64,000 nt of DNA from Roseiarcus sp963787135 (GTDB lineage Bacteria; Pseudomonadota; Alphaproteobacteria; Rhizobiales; Beijerinckiaceae): contig CAWBBW010000007.1 of NCBI GenBank assembly GCA_963787135.1, positions 248,001 to 312,000 on the forward strand, given 5' to 3'. The notes under the pieces are model-generated. The model was not told the DNA's origin and made no database searches. It worked only from the letters and a program-made list of their open reading frames with translations. The position numbers were made by a program, and so were the translations under genes. This document shows, piece by piece, positions 18,522 through 27,395 of this stretch. Positions within the stretch are counted from its first letter, which is position 1, and the number at the start of each line of letters is the position of its first letter.

Positions 18522-19934
18522 CACTACTTTGACAGAATAGGATTTTGTTAACCACACGCAGGCGATGATTCGCGCTCTGATTTGGGAGCGCGGGCATGTC
18601 GGATTGGCGAGACGAGCTTGGGCGGTGGCTGGCGCGTTCATGGACCGGTTTGGCCACAAGGCGAGGCGGCGGATGTGCCCGCTCTATGTGGCGGGGTTGA
18701 TCGGGCCGGGTGATCGCAAGAGCGTCGGCCCGATGGCCGAGCGGGTCGCGCCGGGCGATTACGATCAGCTGCACCATTTCGTGTCGGACGGGATCTGGGA
18801 CGAGGCTCCGCTGGAGCGTGAGCTTGCGATCCAGGCGGACAAGCTAGTCGGCGGCGCGGGCGCCTTCCTCGTCATCGACGACACGACGTTGCCGAAGAAG
18901 GGGACGCATTCGGTCGGGGTCGCGCCGCAATATGCATCGGCCCTGGGCAAGACGGCCAATTGCCAAACCCTGGTGTCGTTGACGCTGGCGCGCGGCGAGG
19001 TCCCGGTGATGGTCGGCCTGCGGCTGTTCCTGCCGGAGACCTGGACCGGCGACGAAGCTCGGCTCGATCGCGCCGGCGTGCCCGCCGGATATCGCTCGGC
19101 CCGGACCAAGTCGGAGATCGCGCTCGCCGAACTCGATCGCCTGATCGCCGCGGGCGTTCGCTTCGGGGCGGTCCTCGCCGACGCGGGGTACGGCATGAGC
19201 GCCGAGTTCCGTCAGGCCTTGAGCGCAGGCGGGTTAGCCTGGGCGGTCGGGATTCCCCGTCATCAGAAGGTCTACCCGCGCGACGTCGAACTCGTCTTTC
19301 CCGTGGCCGCGCGCGGCCGCCCGCGCAAACGCCATGTGCCCAATGTCCTCTCCGTTCGCGCTGAAGACATGCTCACCCAAGCGAAATGGCGCACGCTCGC
19401 CTGGCGCAAAGGAACCAAGGGACCTCTAAAGGCCCGCTTCGCAGCCGTCCGCGTGCGCGTCGCCGACGGGCCGCCGCAACGGATCGGCGACAAGGGCATG
19501 CAACATATGCCCGGCGACGAAGTTTGGCTCGTCGGCGAGCGGCGCGCCTCTGGCGAGCAGAAATACTATCTGGCCAACCTCCCTGCCGACACCGATCTCA
19601 GGACACTGGCCGCGACGATCAAAGCGCGCTGGGTCTGCGAGCAGGCTCACCAGCAGCTCAAGGAAGAGCTCGGCCTCGACCACTTCGAAGGCCGCTCATG
19701 GCAAGGTCTTCATCGCCACGCGCTCATGGCCATGATCGCATACGCCTTCCTCCAGCATCGTCGCCTCGCCGCCGCGAGCGGGGAAAAAAGAATTGCCCGC
19801 GGGCCGCCTCAGCCAACGCTGCCGGCCATACGAAAAGCCATCGTCGCAGCCCTGGCGCGCGCTCCACCCTACCGATGCCCGCACTGCCGCCGGCAAATCC
19901 GCAGATCGCTCGAATAAAAAGTGCCAAAGTAGTG
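18522..19934 (+). mobile_element. IS701-family insertion sequence
   Basis: A 1.4 kb element with terminal inverted repeats CACTACTTTG at the left and CAAAGTAGTG at the right. It is flanked by CTAG at 18518-18521 and 19935-19938, a match to the 4-bp YTAR duplication of IS701 elements. It holds one transposase gene. Confidence 0.85.
18596..19917 (+). CDS. IS701-family transposase, probable frameshift near the start
   Basis: A DDE transposase. The first Asp region is FLVIDDTTLPKKGTHSVG, the second is VLADAGYGMSAEFRQALSAG, and the Glu region is WVCEQAHQQLKEELGLDHFE. The natural start reads MSDWRDELGRWLA from the ATG at 18596 with GGGAGC upstream. The body FMDRFGHKARRRMCPLYVAG lies in another frame, so one base appears to be missing near 18637. 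A continuous frame from 18565 avoids the break, but its first residues do not look like the family. The C-terminus has two CxxC pairs (YRCPHCRRQ). Confidence 0.85.
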
Positions 19935-19938
19935 CTAG

Positions 19939-21622
19939 CTAGTGCCCGTCCATAAACGCTAAGACGCTGAAATTATTTAAGGAATTGCTGTTTTATCGAG
20001 TGCAAGGCCCGGCGGTTTCGGGTAAACTTTGGGATCAAGCCACTGATTCCAAAAGCAAAACCGCCACCGCCGGAGCCGACAATGCGTCAGGAACGCACCG
20101 TCCAGGCCAGCCTATTCGATCTCTTCGCCGGGCACGAGATCGGCCGCGAACTGAAGGCGATGTCGCAATGGCTGGACGAGCATCGCGAGCTGGTCGGGCT
20201 GGTGGCGGAGGATCTGCGCCGGCATAGCGTCAAGGAGACCGGGCGACGGGGTCTGTCGGCCGAGTTGGTCTTGCGCTGCGGGCTTCTCAAGCAGCATCGC
20301 CAGCTGAGCTACGAGGAGATGGCGTTTCATCTGGAAGACTCCGCCTCGTTCCGCGCCTTCGCTCGGCTGCCGCTGTCGTGGACGCCGAAGAAGTCGGTGC
20401 TGCACATGACAATCAGCGCCATCCGGGCCGAAACATGGGAGGCGATCAATCGCATCCTGCTTGCCAGCGCGCGTCAGGAGAAAGTCGAGACCGGCAAGGT
20501 CGTACGGCTCGACAGCACGGTCGCCGCCGCGCTCATGCATGATCCGAGCGACAGCAGTCTTCTCTGGGATGCGGTTCGCGTGATGGTGCGGCTGTTGAAG
20601 GGAGCCGACGCCTTGATCGGCGGCCGTCTCGTGTGGCGCGATCATCGGCGCGCGGCGAAGAAGCGGGCGCGCGCGATCGAGTTCACCCGCGGTCGACCGA
20701 ACCGGGTCCCCCATTACCGTGAGCTGATCAAGCTGACCCAGGCGACCTTGGCCTATGCCGATCAGGCCGCGATGCAGTTATGGCGGGCGCCGGACCCGAT
20801 GACGGTGGCGCTGTGGCAAGCCGAGTTCCGCCACTATCGCCCGCTGATCGAGCGGATCATCGCCCAAACCGAGCGTCGCGTTCTTCATGGCGAGGCGGTC
20901 GCCGCCAATGAAAAGATCGTCAGCCTGTTCGAGCCGCACGCCGACATCATCGTCAAGGGCGGCCGCGAGGTTGAATATGGCCACAAGCTCAACCTGACCG
21001 CTGGCCGCAGCGGCTTGATCCTCGACCTGGTGATCGAGGCCGGCAATCCGGCGGACAGCGAACGCTTCTTGCCCATGCTCAACCGCCACATCGGTTTCTA
21101 TGGCGAGGCGCCTCGACAGACGGCCGCCGACGGCGGTTTCGCCAGCCGTCATAATCTCGGCGAGGCGAAGGCCCTTGGCGTCCGCGACGTGGCGTTCCAC
21201 AAGAAGGCCGGCCTGCGCGTCATGGAGATGGTCAAGAGCAACTGGGTCTATCGCAAGCTGCGCAACTTCCGAGCCGGCATCGAATCAGACATCTCGTGCT
21301 TGAAGCGCGCCTATGGTCTGGCGCGTTGCATCTGGCGCGGGCTGGACCACTTCAGGGCATACGTCTGGTCGTCAGTCGTCGCCTACAATCTTGCTCTTTT
21401 TGCCCGGCTCAAGCCAGGCTGACCGATCGACCCCGTCGCCGATAAAGCTCTCGCTCGACCGGCCTGAGCTCGGATCGAACCCGCATCGCTCTCCGCCCCT
21501 CAGCGCCCCTCATCACGGCTTTCGAGCCTACACGCAAAAGAAAAAGCCCCTCCGTGCCCTCGCGCGACCTCCAAGAACGGCCATTCCTCAAAATAAAACA
21601 ATCGTTTATGGACGGGCACTAG
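19939..21622 (+). mobile_element. ISNCY-type insertion sequence
   Basis: A 1.68 kb element with a perfect 20-bp terminal inverted repeat (CTAGTGCCCGTCCATAAACG at 19939-19958, complement at 21603-21622). It is flanked by CTAG at 19935-19938 and 21623-21626. It abuts the right end of the IS701 element exactly, so the two share a CTAG between them. Confidence 0.85.
20082..21422 (+). CDS. ISNCY-family transposase
   Basis: A 446-residue transposase of the group usually labelled ISNCY. It has the N-terminal DNA-binding part (LSAELVLRCGLLKQHRQLSY, EEMAFHLEDSASFRAFARLP) and the first acidic residue in VVRLDSTVAAALMH. The later catalytic region is GHKLNLTAGRSGLILDLVIE, then QTAADGGFASRHNLGEAKAL, and it ends ESDISCLKRAYGL. 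The frame is intact, so this copy could be active. Confidence 0.88.
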   Translation: MRQERTVQASLFDLFAGHEIGRELKAMSQWLDEHRELVGLVAEDLRRHSVKETGRRGLSAELVLRCGLLKQHRQLSYEEMAFHLEDSASFRAFARLPLSWTPKKSVLHMTISAIRAETWEAINRILLASARQEKVETGKVVRLDSTVAAALMHDPSDSSLLWDAVRVMVRLLKGADALIGGRLVWRDHRRAAKKRARAIEFTRGRPNRVPHYRELIKLTQATLAYADQAAMQLWRAPDPMTVALWQAEFRHYRPLIERIIAQTERRVLHGEAVAANEKIVSLFEPHADIIVKGGREVEYGHKLNLTAGRSGLILDLVIEAGNPADSERFLPMLNRHIGFYGEAPRQTAADGGFASRHNLGEAKALGVRDVAFHKKAGLRVMEMVKSNWVYRKLRNFRAGIESDISCLKRAYGLARCIWRGLDHFRAYVWSSVVAYNLALFARLKPG

Positions 21623-21662
21623 CTAGGGGGCAGTCGCCCGCCGCCATCCGCCCCTCACGCTT

Positions 21663-22703
21663 TCAGCAGGCGGCAACGCCATTGAGCGTCATCCGGACGT
21701 TCGGGCGTCTGGCCTCGGTCCGGCTCGGGCCAGTGGGGCTGACGACGGATGCTCCGGCGGGCGCTGACGCGTCGGCGGGCCAAGTGTTCCCGGGCGCGGA
21801 TTCAACAGTATCAAGGTCTTGCGGCGGGTTTTCCGGGCGATCGTTCAGCGGCGCGTCGGGCGCGCCAAGCTCCCGCGCGGGCTCGGGGGGCGCGAATGCG
21901 CTGACCTGCTCTCGCGCCGTATCCGCGCGGCCCGAGGCTTCGGGAGTCGTCGCAGATCCGGGCGCAGATTTAATCTTTTCAAGGCCTTGCGGCGGGTTTT
22001 CCGGGCGATCATTCAGCGCTCGACCCTGTCGCGGCGCTGTAGGGCCGGGTCGCTGACCCGGCCGCGGCGCGGTCCATAGGGCGTCCGGAAGGACGCCCGT
22101 CTCTCGACGGGCTAGCGACCGCGCCCTACAATCAGAACCGTCCTCCCGCGGCGGCTCCACGAGATTACCGTCCTCGCACGGTGAATTAACTCCGTTAACT
22201 AATTCAACCATTTCAAAGTCTTGCAACGCAATTGTCGGACGGCAGGTGAGCGCCGCGCCGAACGCCATGCTTCCTTCAACCGGCGCTTCGAGCGCCCGGA
22301 CTGTGGTCCGCGGAGACGCCTCGTGGAGGCGCCGCCCGGCAAAAAGCCCATGGTAGCGGTCGAGTTCGCGCACGATTCTGACCACACGGTCGACCGCCTT
22401 GAGGTTCGTGGGCGCCATGGCGCTATAGGCGACCAGCATCGCCTCGTTGAGACGGCTTACCTGGACCGCCACGAATTCCTCGGGCGGCACGGGCATGCGG
22501 CGCGCGAGAATCTCGCGGATGACTGCGCGCATGCGCTTCTCGCTAACGCCAGCGCGCGCTGCGATCTCGGCGACCGAAGCGCCGCGGTTGAGATAGTCGA
22601 CGATCAGGCTTTCGCGCTCGAATTTCTTGAGGCGCGCGGCGCGCGCATCCGTCGACGGAGCTAAGGGGGCGGCCAGCAAGGCGGCGTCGGCACAATCGGA
22701 CAT
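21663..22703 (-). CDS. HTH-containing protein of unknown function with repeated C-terminal segments
   Basis: About 346 residues from an ATG at 22703 (GAGGAG 11 bases upstream; another ATG lies at 22730). Residues 20-60 form a helix-turn-helix: ESLIVDYLNRGASVAEIAAR, AGVSEKRMRAVIREILARRM. The middle is AMLVAYSAMAPTNLKAVDRV then VRIVRELDRYHGL. The C-terminal half is low-complexity and carries two copies of LNDRPENPPQ-L----SAPG, and a palindromic repeat is read through in frame. It recalls small phage-terminase-like or regulatory proteins, but I do not recognise a family. Confidence 0.55.
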   Translation of the reverse strand: MSDCADAALLAAPLAPSTDARAARLKKFERESLIVDYLNRGASVAEIAARAGVSEKRMRAVIREILARRMPVPPEEFVAVQVSRLNEAMLVAYSAMAPTNLKAVDRVVRIVRELDRYHGLFAGRRLHEASPRTTVRALEAPVEGSMAFGAALTCRPTIALQDFEMVELVNGVNSPCEDGNLVEPPREDGSDCRARSLARRETGVLPDALWTAPRPGQRPGPTAPRQGRALNDRPENPPQGLEKIKSAPGSATTPEASGRADTAREQVSAFAPPEPARELGAPDAPLNDRPENPPQDLDTVESAPGNTWPADASAPAGASVVSPTGPSRTEARRPNVRMTLNGVAAC

Positions 22704-22730
22704 AAGGATGTGCTCTCCTCGATCGGACAT

Positions 22731-23013
22731 GAGGAACAAACATAGAACATAATCGTCCAACTGGCAAGAAATTTTTGCATTTTCTGTCGTTCGGAGGAGC
22801 CGCCTTCGACCCGCGCCTGCCGCGGCCTCGGATGTCCGCTTTCGCGATCATGACAACCTCGGGCGGACCCCCGCGCGGCCGGCCGCCCGACCCCCAACCG
22901 GCCGGCGCCAATCTTTACGCTGGGCGCCCGTAGGTCGACGGCTGCAATGGACCCGGAGCTGATCTTCCGGCTGGTTCAATGAACGGTGGAATTGCGTAGA
23001 GTAGGGATGTGGC
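22731..23013. other. Intergenic, no gene seen
   Basis: About 280 bp upstream of the HTH protein gene. It holds that gene's promoter region and an A/T-richer patch near 22745-22790. No coding frame is supported. Confidence 0.4.
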
Positions 23014-23225
23014 GCGGTGGCTTTAGGTTGAGCATGTCTGTTTTCCGCCCCTTTCGTCTGGCGGTGCCTTAGTGGCTCAGCCGTGGCTCCGTTTCCACAC
23101 CCCCCTCATCGGTAGGGTCGAGGACAGGCGCGCCGGTTTAGGTCGAAGTTTGAGTTTCCTGTTGGCTCGCTCTTTCGTCTGCGAGTGTCTCAGTATCTCG
23201 ACCGTACCTCGTCTCCTGTCCCCGC
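23014..23225. repeat. Two tandem copies of a structured element
   Basis: Two diverged copies of a roughly 90-nt unit, at about 23014-23100 and 23127-23215. Each has an outer stem (GGTTGAGC with GCTCAGCC in copy 1, GGTCGA with TCGACC in copy 2). Each also has an inner hairpin with nearly the same loop, CCTTTCGTCT or TCTTTCGTCT, closed by different stems: CCGCC/GGCGG and CTCGC/GCGAG. Paired changes in both stems suggest that structure is conserved. They lie just 3' of the first group II intron's domain V, on the side expected for its 3' exon. No known family is recognised. Confidence 0.5.
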
Positions 23226-23231
23226 CACGTC

Positions 23232-23264
23232 GAACGCAGCTTGCGGATTTCCCGCACTGCGCTC
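23232..23264 (-). ncRNA. Group II intron A, domain V
   Basis: On the minus strand the sequence GAGCGCAG-TGCGG-GAAA-TCCGCA-AG-CTGCGTTC folds into the 34-nt hairpin of group II intron domain V, with a GAAA tetraloop and a two-base bulge. It follows the stop of the intron's reverse transcriptase by about 30 bp, as expected for the catalytic core at the 3' end of the intron. Confidence 0.8.
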
Positions 23265-23296
23265 CCCCATCTGCTTCGCGTCGAGGTTTATGGGAC

Positions 23297-23956
23297 CTAT
23301 CCTGCTGGGACGACTTTCGGCGCGGATCGCTTCACGCGATAGCTGTCGAACAGCCCCAGCGTGTCGTAGAGCCAACGCGTATTCCACCGCTTCCAACCGA
23401 AGCCTTGTCGTTTCCGTGCATGCGCCAGATGACGCCTGACCTTCTTTTCTGCCCAGTCCTTGATGAAGCTGAAGCACTCGCTAGAGTGCCCCACGGCGAA
23501 GTAGTTGACCCACCCTCGGAGAACCGGATTGATCAAGCTGATCACCCGTTCTACCGGTTGCGATTGATGGCGACGGAACACCTCTTTGAGCCCTCGCACG
23601 AGCGCCGTCCGCTTTTTGAGCTTGGGCGTGTAGTGCGGCCTCCACTTCCCGCTTAGACCGCGGAGATAGCGGAAATCGAAGCCTAAGAAGCCGAAGCTCT
23701 CGCCTCGGCTAAGGTCCACGATGCTGCTCTTCTCATCATTGATCTCGACTTGCAGTTTGTCGAACTCCTCCCGCAGCCGTCGTTCCACGGCCCCAATCAG
23801 CCAGTCATGTCGCGCGAAGGCGTCGATCAAGATCACCAGATCGTCAGCAAATCTCGCATATTCGATGTAGGTGTACTTGCCTTGGCGAGTGACCTCCTTG
23901 GCCCGCTCCAGCATCCGGTCGACCTCATTGAGGTAGAGATTGCTGAGCAGCGGGGA
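23297..23956 (-). pseudogene. Group II intron A reverse transcriptase/maturase, C-terminal part
   Basis: This piece starts at SPLLSNLYLNEVDRMLERAK and has the reverse transcriptase active site YARFADDLVIL (motif YADD as FADD) and the thumb/maturase end VISLINPVLRGWVNYFAVGH. It is cut from its N-terminal half (26196-26837) by a 2.2 kb serine-recombinase element. Joining the two halves at the TC dinucleotide gives 1302 nt, exactly 434 codons, with an uninterrupted GGVISPLLSN junction. Confidence 0.85.
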
Positions 23957-25616
23957 GACCAGGCCCCGAACGCAAAAGGTAACCTTGGCCCTCCATCCGC
24001 GATTTGCCGTCGGAGGGCGGCTCGGTTCCGGGCGGCGGCGTTCTCGGGTGCGACGGGATCGAGTGCCGGATCGTGATGGTGTCATTGTCCACCAGGATTT
24101 CTTTGACAATGAGGCGGACAATCTTTTGCCGATCGGCGATCTCCAGTGATTGCTCCAACTCGTGCAGCCGCTGAAGGAAGGCGGTCAGGGTTTCGGCGAG
24201 GCGCAGGAACGACATCCGGTCGGCGGCCTGATCGAGGATGGCCTCCAATTCCGCTCGCGCGGACTGTTCGCGGGCGCGCAGTTCGGGCATTCGGCGCCGC
24301 AGTTCGTCCAGGGGTAAGAGGTCCTCCTGGTAGGCCGTGACCAGGCGCTCCATGCTGTTTCTGATCCGCGTCAGCTCGCGTTCGAGAGCGTCTTGCCGCC
24401 GCTTGGTCGGTTCGGCCCCGCGGGCTGCGTCGAGGCGCCGGTCGAGTTCGGCCTGGATGAGCGTCGGGTCCTCGATCAGGCGGACGACCTCTTGCCACAC
24501 GATCTGATCGAGCAGGTCCTGGCGGATCGGTCGGCAGTCGCACACTGAGCCGCCGAGATGGCGCCACGCGTCCGAGCCGAGGCAGCGGTAATAGTGGATC
24601 TTGCGCGCAGAGCTGCGCGTAGACGTCCGCGACAGCGCGTAGCCGCATTTGCGGCACCAGACCAATCCTTGAACGATGCTGGGCTCGATGGTCCGGCGGG
24701 GCGCGAAGCGCTTGTTGTCGGCCAAGCGCTCCGCCGCAAGAGCAAAAGTTTCGTCGCTGACGATGGCCGGAACCGGTATCTCGATCCACTCGTCACGCGG
24801 CCGCTCGTGACTGCAGCTCTTTTCGCCGCGGACCGCCCGCCCCGACAGGCGGAAGGGCCGCGTCACCTTTTGCCTCCGTCCGACCTGCGTCTTGTTGAAG
24901 CAGGCCGCGCCTTTGTACGCCGGGTTGCGCAGGATCGCCCACACGACCGATCGCTCCCAGCGGGTCACCTGGCGCCGCGTGGGCGGCCCCATCTCGCGCA
25001 ACAACCGGGCGATGGCTCCGATGCTCAGACCTTTCACCGTGTACATGTCGTACACCAGCCGCACGCCCTCCGCTTCTACGGCGTCGATCTCGTAGCGAGC
25101 CGGCGCATCGCGGGTCTTGCGAATGTAGCGATAGCCATACGGGGCGCCGCCCAGAACCGAGACCTCCCCGGTCTTGGCGCGATGGCGTTTGCCGCGGCGG
25201 GACCGTTCGAGGATCTGCGCACGCTCATATTCGGCGATCATGCCCTGGAACTGCAGCATCAGCTGATCTTCCGGCGTGCCAGAATGCGGCGCCTTGAGGA
25301 AAATCGTCTCGACGCCGTGGCGGGCGAACTCCTCGGTCAGCAGGACCTGGTAGGCGTATTTGCGGCTCAGCCGGTCCGGCGCGTGGATCAGGACAGCCTG
25401 AATGTGGCCCTCGGCGGCAAGATCGCGCAGCCGCTCCAGACCCGGCCGCAGCAGGCTGGCGCCGCTGAACCCCTCGTCCTCGACGACCCACTCATCAGGT
25501 ACGCCGTATCCCTGTTCCCGCGCAAACTCGATGAGCGCCGCTGTCTGGCTCGCAATCGTGTTCTCCTCCTTCTGCTGCTCGGAGGAGACTCTCGCGTAGA
25601 TCGCGGCGGCCTTCAT
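23925..25616 (-). CDS. Large serine recombinase
   Basis: A 563-residue recombinase. The N-terminal resolvase domain has the catalytic Ser in AAIYARVSSEQQKEENTIAS, then FSGASLLRPGLERL and HAPDRLSRKYAYQVLL. The recombinase domain (SIGAIARLLREMGPPTRRQV, WAILRNPAYKGAACFNKTQV) follows. The zinc-ribbon domain is WCRKCGYALSRTS then SVCDC, and a coiled-coil follows (RRQDALERELTRIRNSMERL). The last 13 or so residues are read from the host intron, past the element end at 23957. The original C-terminus may therefore differ by insertion site. Confidence 0.92.
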   Translation of the reverse strand: MKAAAIYARVSSEQQKEENTIASQTAALIEFAREQGYGVPDEWVVEDEGFSGASLLRPGLERLRDLAAEGHIQAVLIHAPDRLSRKYAYQVLLTEEFARHGVETIFLKAPHSGTPEDQLMLQFQGMIAEYERAQILERSRRGKRHRAKTGEVSVLGGAPYGYRYIRKTRDAPARYEIDAVEAEGVRLVYDMYTVKGLSIGAIARLLREMGPPTRRQVTRWERSVVWAILRNPAYKGAACFNKTQVGRRQKVTRPFRLSGRAVRGEKSCSHERPRDEWIEIPVPAIVSDETFALAAERLADNKRFAPRRTIEPSIVQGLVWCRKCGYALSRTSTRSSARKIHYYRCLGSDAWRHLGGSVCDCRPIRQDLLDQIVWQEVVRLIEDPTLIQAELDRRLDAARGAEPTKRRQDALERELTRIRNSMERLVTAYQEDLLPLDELRRRMPELRAREQSARAELEAILDQAADRMSFLRLAETLTAFLQRLHELEQSLEIADRQKIVRLIVKEILVDNDTITIRHSIPSHPRTPPPGTEPPSDGKSRMEGQGYLLRSGPGLPAAQQSLPQ

Positions 25617-25767
25617 CGCTCTCGCCCCTCACGTGCGGATCGGCGCCGACGGCGCGGATCTTTTCCGGGACCAGGATCTCGTACACCTGCTCGAGTTTGA
25701 CGGCGAGGAGACGGTCGAAGGCGTGCTCGAATTGGACGCTGCGATCATGGCTGCGCCGCTCAGCCAT
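25495..25767 (-). CDS. Small protein preceding the serine recombinase
   Basis: A 90-residue frame that starts at 25767, overlapping the end of the upstream regulator gene, and runs into the first 40 codons of the recombinase. The N-terminal part MAERRSHDRSVQFEHAFDRL, LAVKLEQVYEILVP looks like a real helical protein. The last third, which overlaps the recombinase, is less convincing. Genes of this size often accompany recombinases in such elements. Function unknown. Confidence 0.55.
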   Translation of the reverse strand: MAERRSHDRSVQFEHAFDRLLAVKLEQVYEILVPEKIRAVGADPHVRGESDEGRRDLRESLLRAAEGGEHDCEPDSGAHRVCAGTGIRRT

Positions 25768-26089
25768 TGCCGCGGGCTTCGCCGAGAAACGCCCGCAGCG
25801 CCCGGCTCACCATGTCGCTGATCGTCATCCCTTCGGCCGCCGCCCGCGCCCGAACGGCGTCGACTAGGCTGGGCGGAAGCTTGAACGTCACCGCCGCCGT
25901 CAACTCTGCAACCACGACCGGGCGGCCGATCATCTGGGCCTCCTCGATGTATCGATAGGACTGACGACGCGACATCGCGAACCGGTGCGACAACGATACG
26001 GCAGCCTCCGCTACGCTCTGGCCACCCGCGAGCAACCCAAGGGCCGCATTGAGCCGTTCCGCCTTCTGCGCTTCGGTCGATCGCGACAT
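25760..26089 (-). CDS. HTH plus ribbon-helix-helix type regulator of the element
   Basis: 109 residues. The N-terminal half contains a helix-turn-helix-like segment (GGQSVAEAAVSLSHRFAMSR, RQSYRYIEEA). The C-terminal half, VTFKLPPSLVDAVRARAAAE then GMTISDMVSRALRAFL, has the strand-helix-helix pattern of ribbon-helix-helix proteins. It is the first gene of the three-gene operon and probably controls the recombinase. Confidence 0.65.
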   Translation of the reverse strand: MSRSTEAQKAERLNAALGLLAGGQSVAEAAVSLSHRFAMSRRQSYRYIEEAQMIGRPVVVAELTAAVTFKLPPSLVDAVRARAAAEGMTISDMVSRALRAFLGEARGNG

Positions 26090-26195
26090 ATGACATATAC
26101 GTATTACCTTTTGAGACGCAAATCAAGAACAACTTGGGAACGATCAAACGGCATCACCCGATCGAAGCAGAAATTGCCTTTTGCGTTCGGGGCGT

Positions 26196-26837
26196 GATCA
26201 CTCCGCCTTGAGGAACGCCCCTTCTGCCCGAAGCCCTGAGAATGACCCTCAGGAGATGCATGATGTCCGCGTCCTCCACCCGCTTGGCCACCTTTTCCAA
26301 CAACCGGTCGTGCCGGACATTGTCGAAGTAGCTGCGCAGATCGAAGTCGAGAACTCGCGTCTTCCTTTGGACGATGGCTTCAGCCACGCGCTGTATAGCT
26401 TCATGCGCTGTCCGCTTGGGACGGTATCCAAACGACCCCGGTTGGAAATCCGCCTCGAAGATGGGCTCTAAAACCAGTTTGAGCGCCCCTTGCACCACCC
26501 GATCGCGAATGGCCGGAATTGAAAGGACGCGGACTTTGCCCCCGTCCTTCGGTATCTCCTGCCGCCGCGCCGGAAGAGGCGCGTAGATACGCCCAACCAG
26601 TTCGCCCCGTATCTGCTCTAGGAAAGCCTCTGCGCCTTGCGCTTCGATGGCCTCGAAAGTCATCCCGTCGATTCCCGGGGCGCCGTCGTTCCTTTTGGCC
26701 GCCTCATACGCTTCTCGCAGAGTCTCCAATTTGCAGACGTGGACGTAGAGTCCCCAGAAACGCCAAGACGGTTCAGCCTTCGCCTTGACGTATATCCTCC
26801 GCCTCAGGTCCTGCAATTCGATGGACGTCTTTGTCAT
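26196..26837 (-). pseudogene. Group II intron A reverse transcriptase, N-terminal part
   Basis: It starts MTKTSIELQDLRRRIYVKAK and carries RT motifs 0-4: NDGAPGIDGMTFEAIEAQG, VRVLSIPAIRDRVVQGALKL, VLEPIFEADFQPGSFGYRPK, FDLRSYFDNVRHDRLL and GVPQGGVI. It is interrupted immediately after GGVI by the serine-recombinase element and continues at 23956. The stop met inside the element makes this half non-functional alone. Confidence 0.85.
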
Positions 26838-27350
26838 CCCGTCCGCGCCTTCCCTTGGTCGGAGTCGTTACAAATGGCAGGGCCCCTTCGCTCCCCGGAC
26901 GTTGCTCCGGTTCATCGCTAATACGGACCCGTCCGCCACCCTCTCGTCGTCAACCGATTTCCCGGGTTCGCCGGTTATACGATCTACCCTGCTCCGGCGA
27001 TTTCGCGCCGGGACGAGTAGGGTTTCTCCAGTTGCTCGGCATGTCCTTGTCACCGTGCTGCCGCTTCCACCCCGCCGAGGTGAATAGCCGTGTCAGTCAG
27101 ACTTCGACCATTCATGCTGCCTTCGCCCTCCGGTTGAAGACTTGGCCCTCGGGATTACTCACTTTCGAGGCCACATCGCGTTCACTTTTGTTACGGCCCG
27201 GTGACTCGTGGATCTCCCCGATAGGGAGACCTTGTCGATAGGCTTCAGAGTTTCGGTTTCCTTCGCCTCTGCTATCCAAACTACGGGGCCTCTGACTCTT
27301 GCCCCGGCAGGTCTATCCCCTGCTGAACACGCCAACCTTCGCTGGACACA
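26838..27350 (-). other. 5' structured region of group II intron A and boundary with intron B
   Basis: About 500 bp upstream of the intron A reverse transcriptase with no protein gene. It is GC-rich and palindromic, as expected for intron domains I-IV (for example GAGAAACCCTACTCGTC and CCGGCG/CGCCGG arms on the minus strand). The 5' splice site must lie in the upper part of this stretch. The 3' end of intron B (domain VI) occupies the last part, just below 27351. I cannot fix the exact splice sites. Confidence 0.45.
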
Positions 27351-27382
27351 CAACCGGACATGCAGATTTCCTGCATCCGGCT
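27351..27382 (-). ncRNA. Group II intron B, domain V
   Basis: On the minus strand, GAGCCGGATGCAG-GAAA-TCTGCATGTCCGGTT is a close match to the classic domain V hairpin of bacterial group II introns (GAAA loop, two-base bulge, 5' GAGCCG and 3' CCGGTT strands). It lies 14 bp after the stop of the second reverse transcriptase. Confidence 0.85.
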
Positions 27383-27395
27383 CTCGGACAAGACC

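Larger units (their letters stand above)
23957..26197 (-). mobile_element. Serine-recombinase mobile element inserted in the intron A reverse transcriptase
   Basis: A 2.24 kb insertion with three minus-strand genes (HTH/RHH protein, 90-residue protein, large serine recombinase). A 17-bp perfect inverted repeat, GCCCCGAACGCAAAAGG, lies just inside the two ends (23963-23979 and 26177-26193). The dinucleotide TC (minus strand, 23957-23958 and 26196-26197) borders the element on both sides. Removing one TC with the element restores the interrupted gene exactly. A two-base core fits serine recombinase chemistry. Confidence 0.75.

Noticed and set aside
17173..18777. Minus-strand frame of 534 codons opposite guaC
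   Set aside because: Antisense shadow of GMP reductase plus an intergenic repeat; composition is His/Arg/Ala-rich without motifs.
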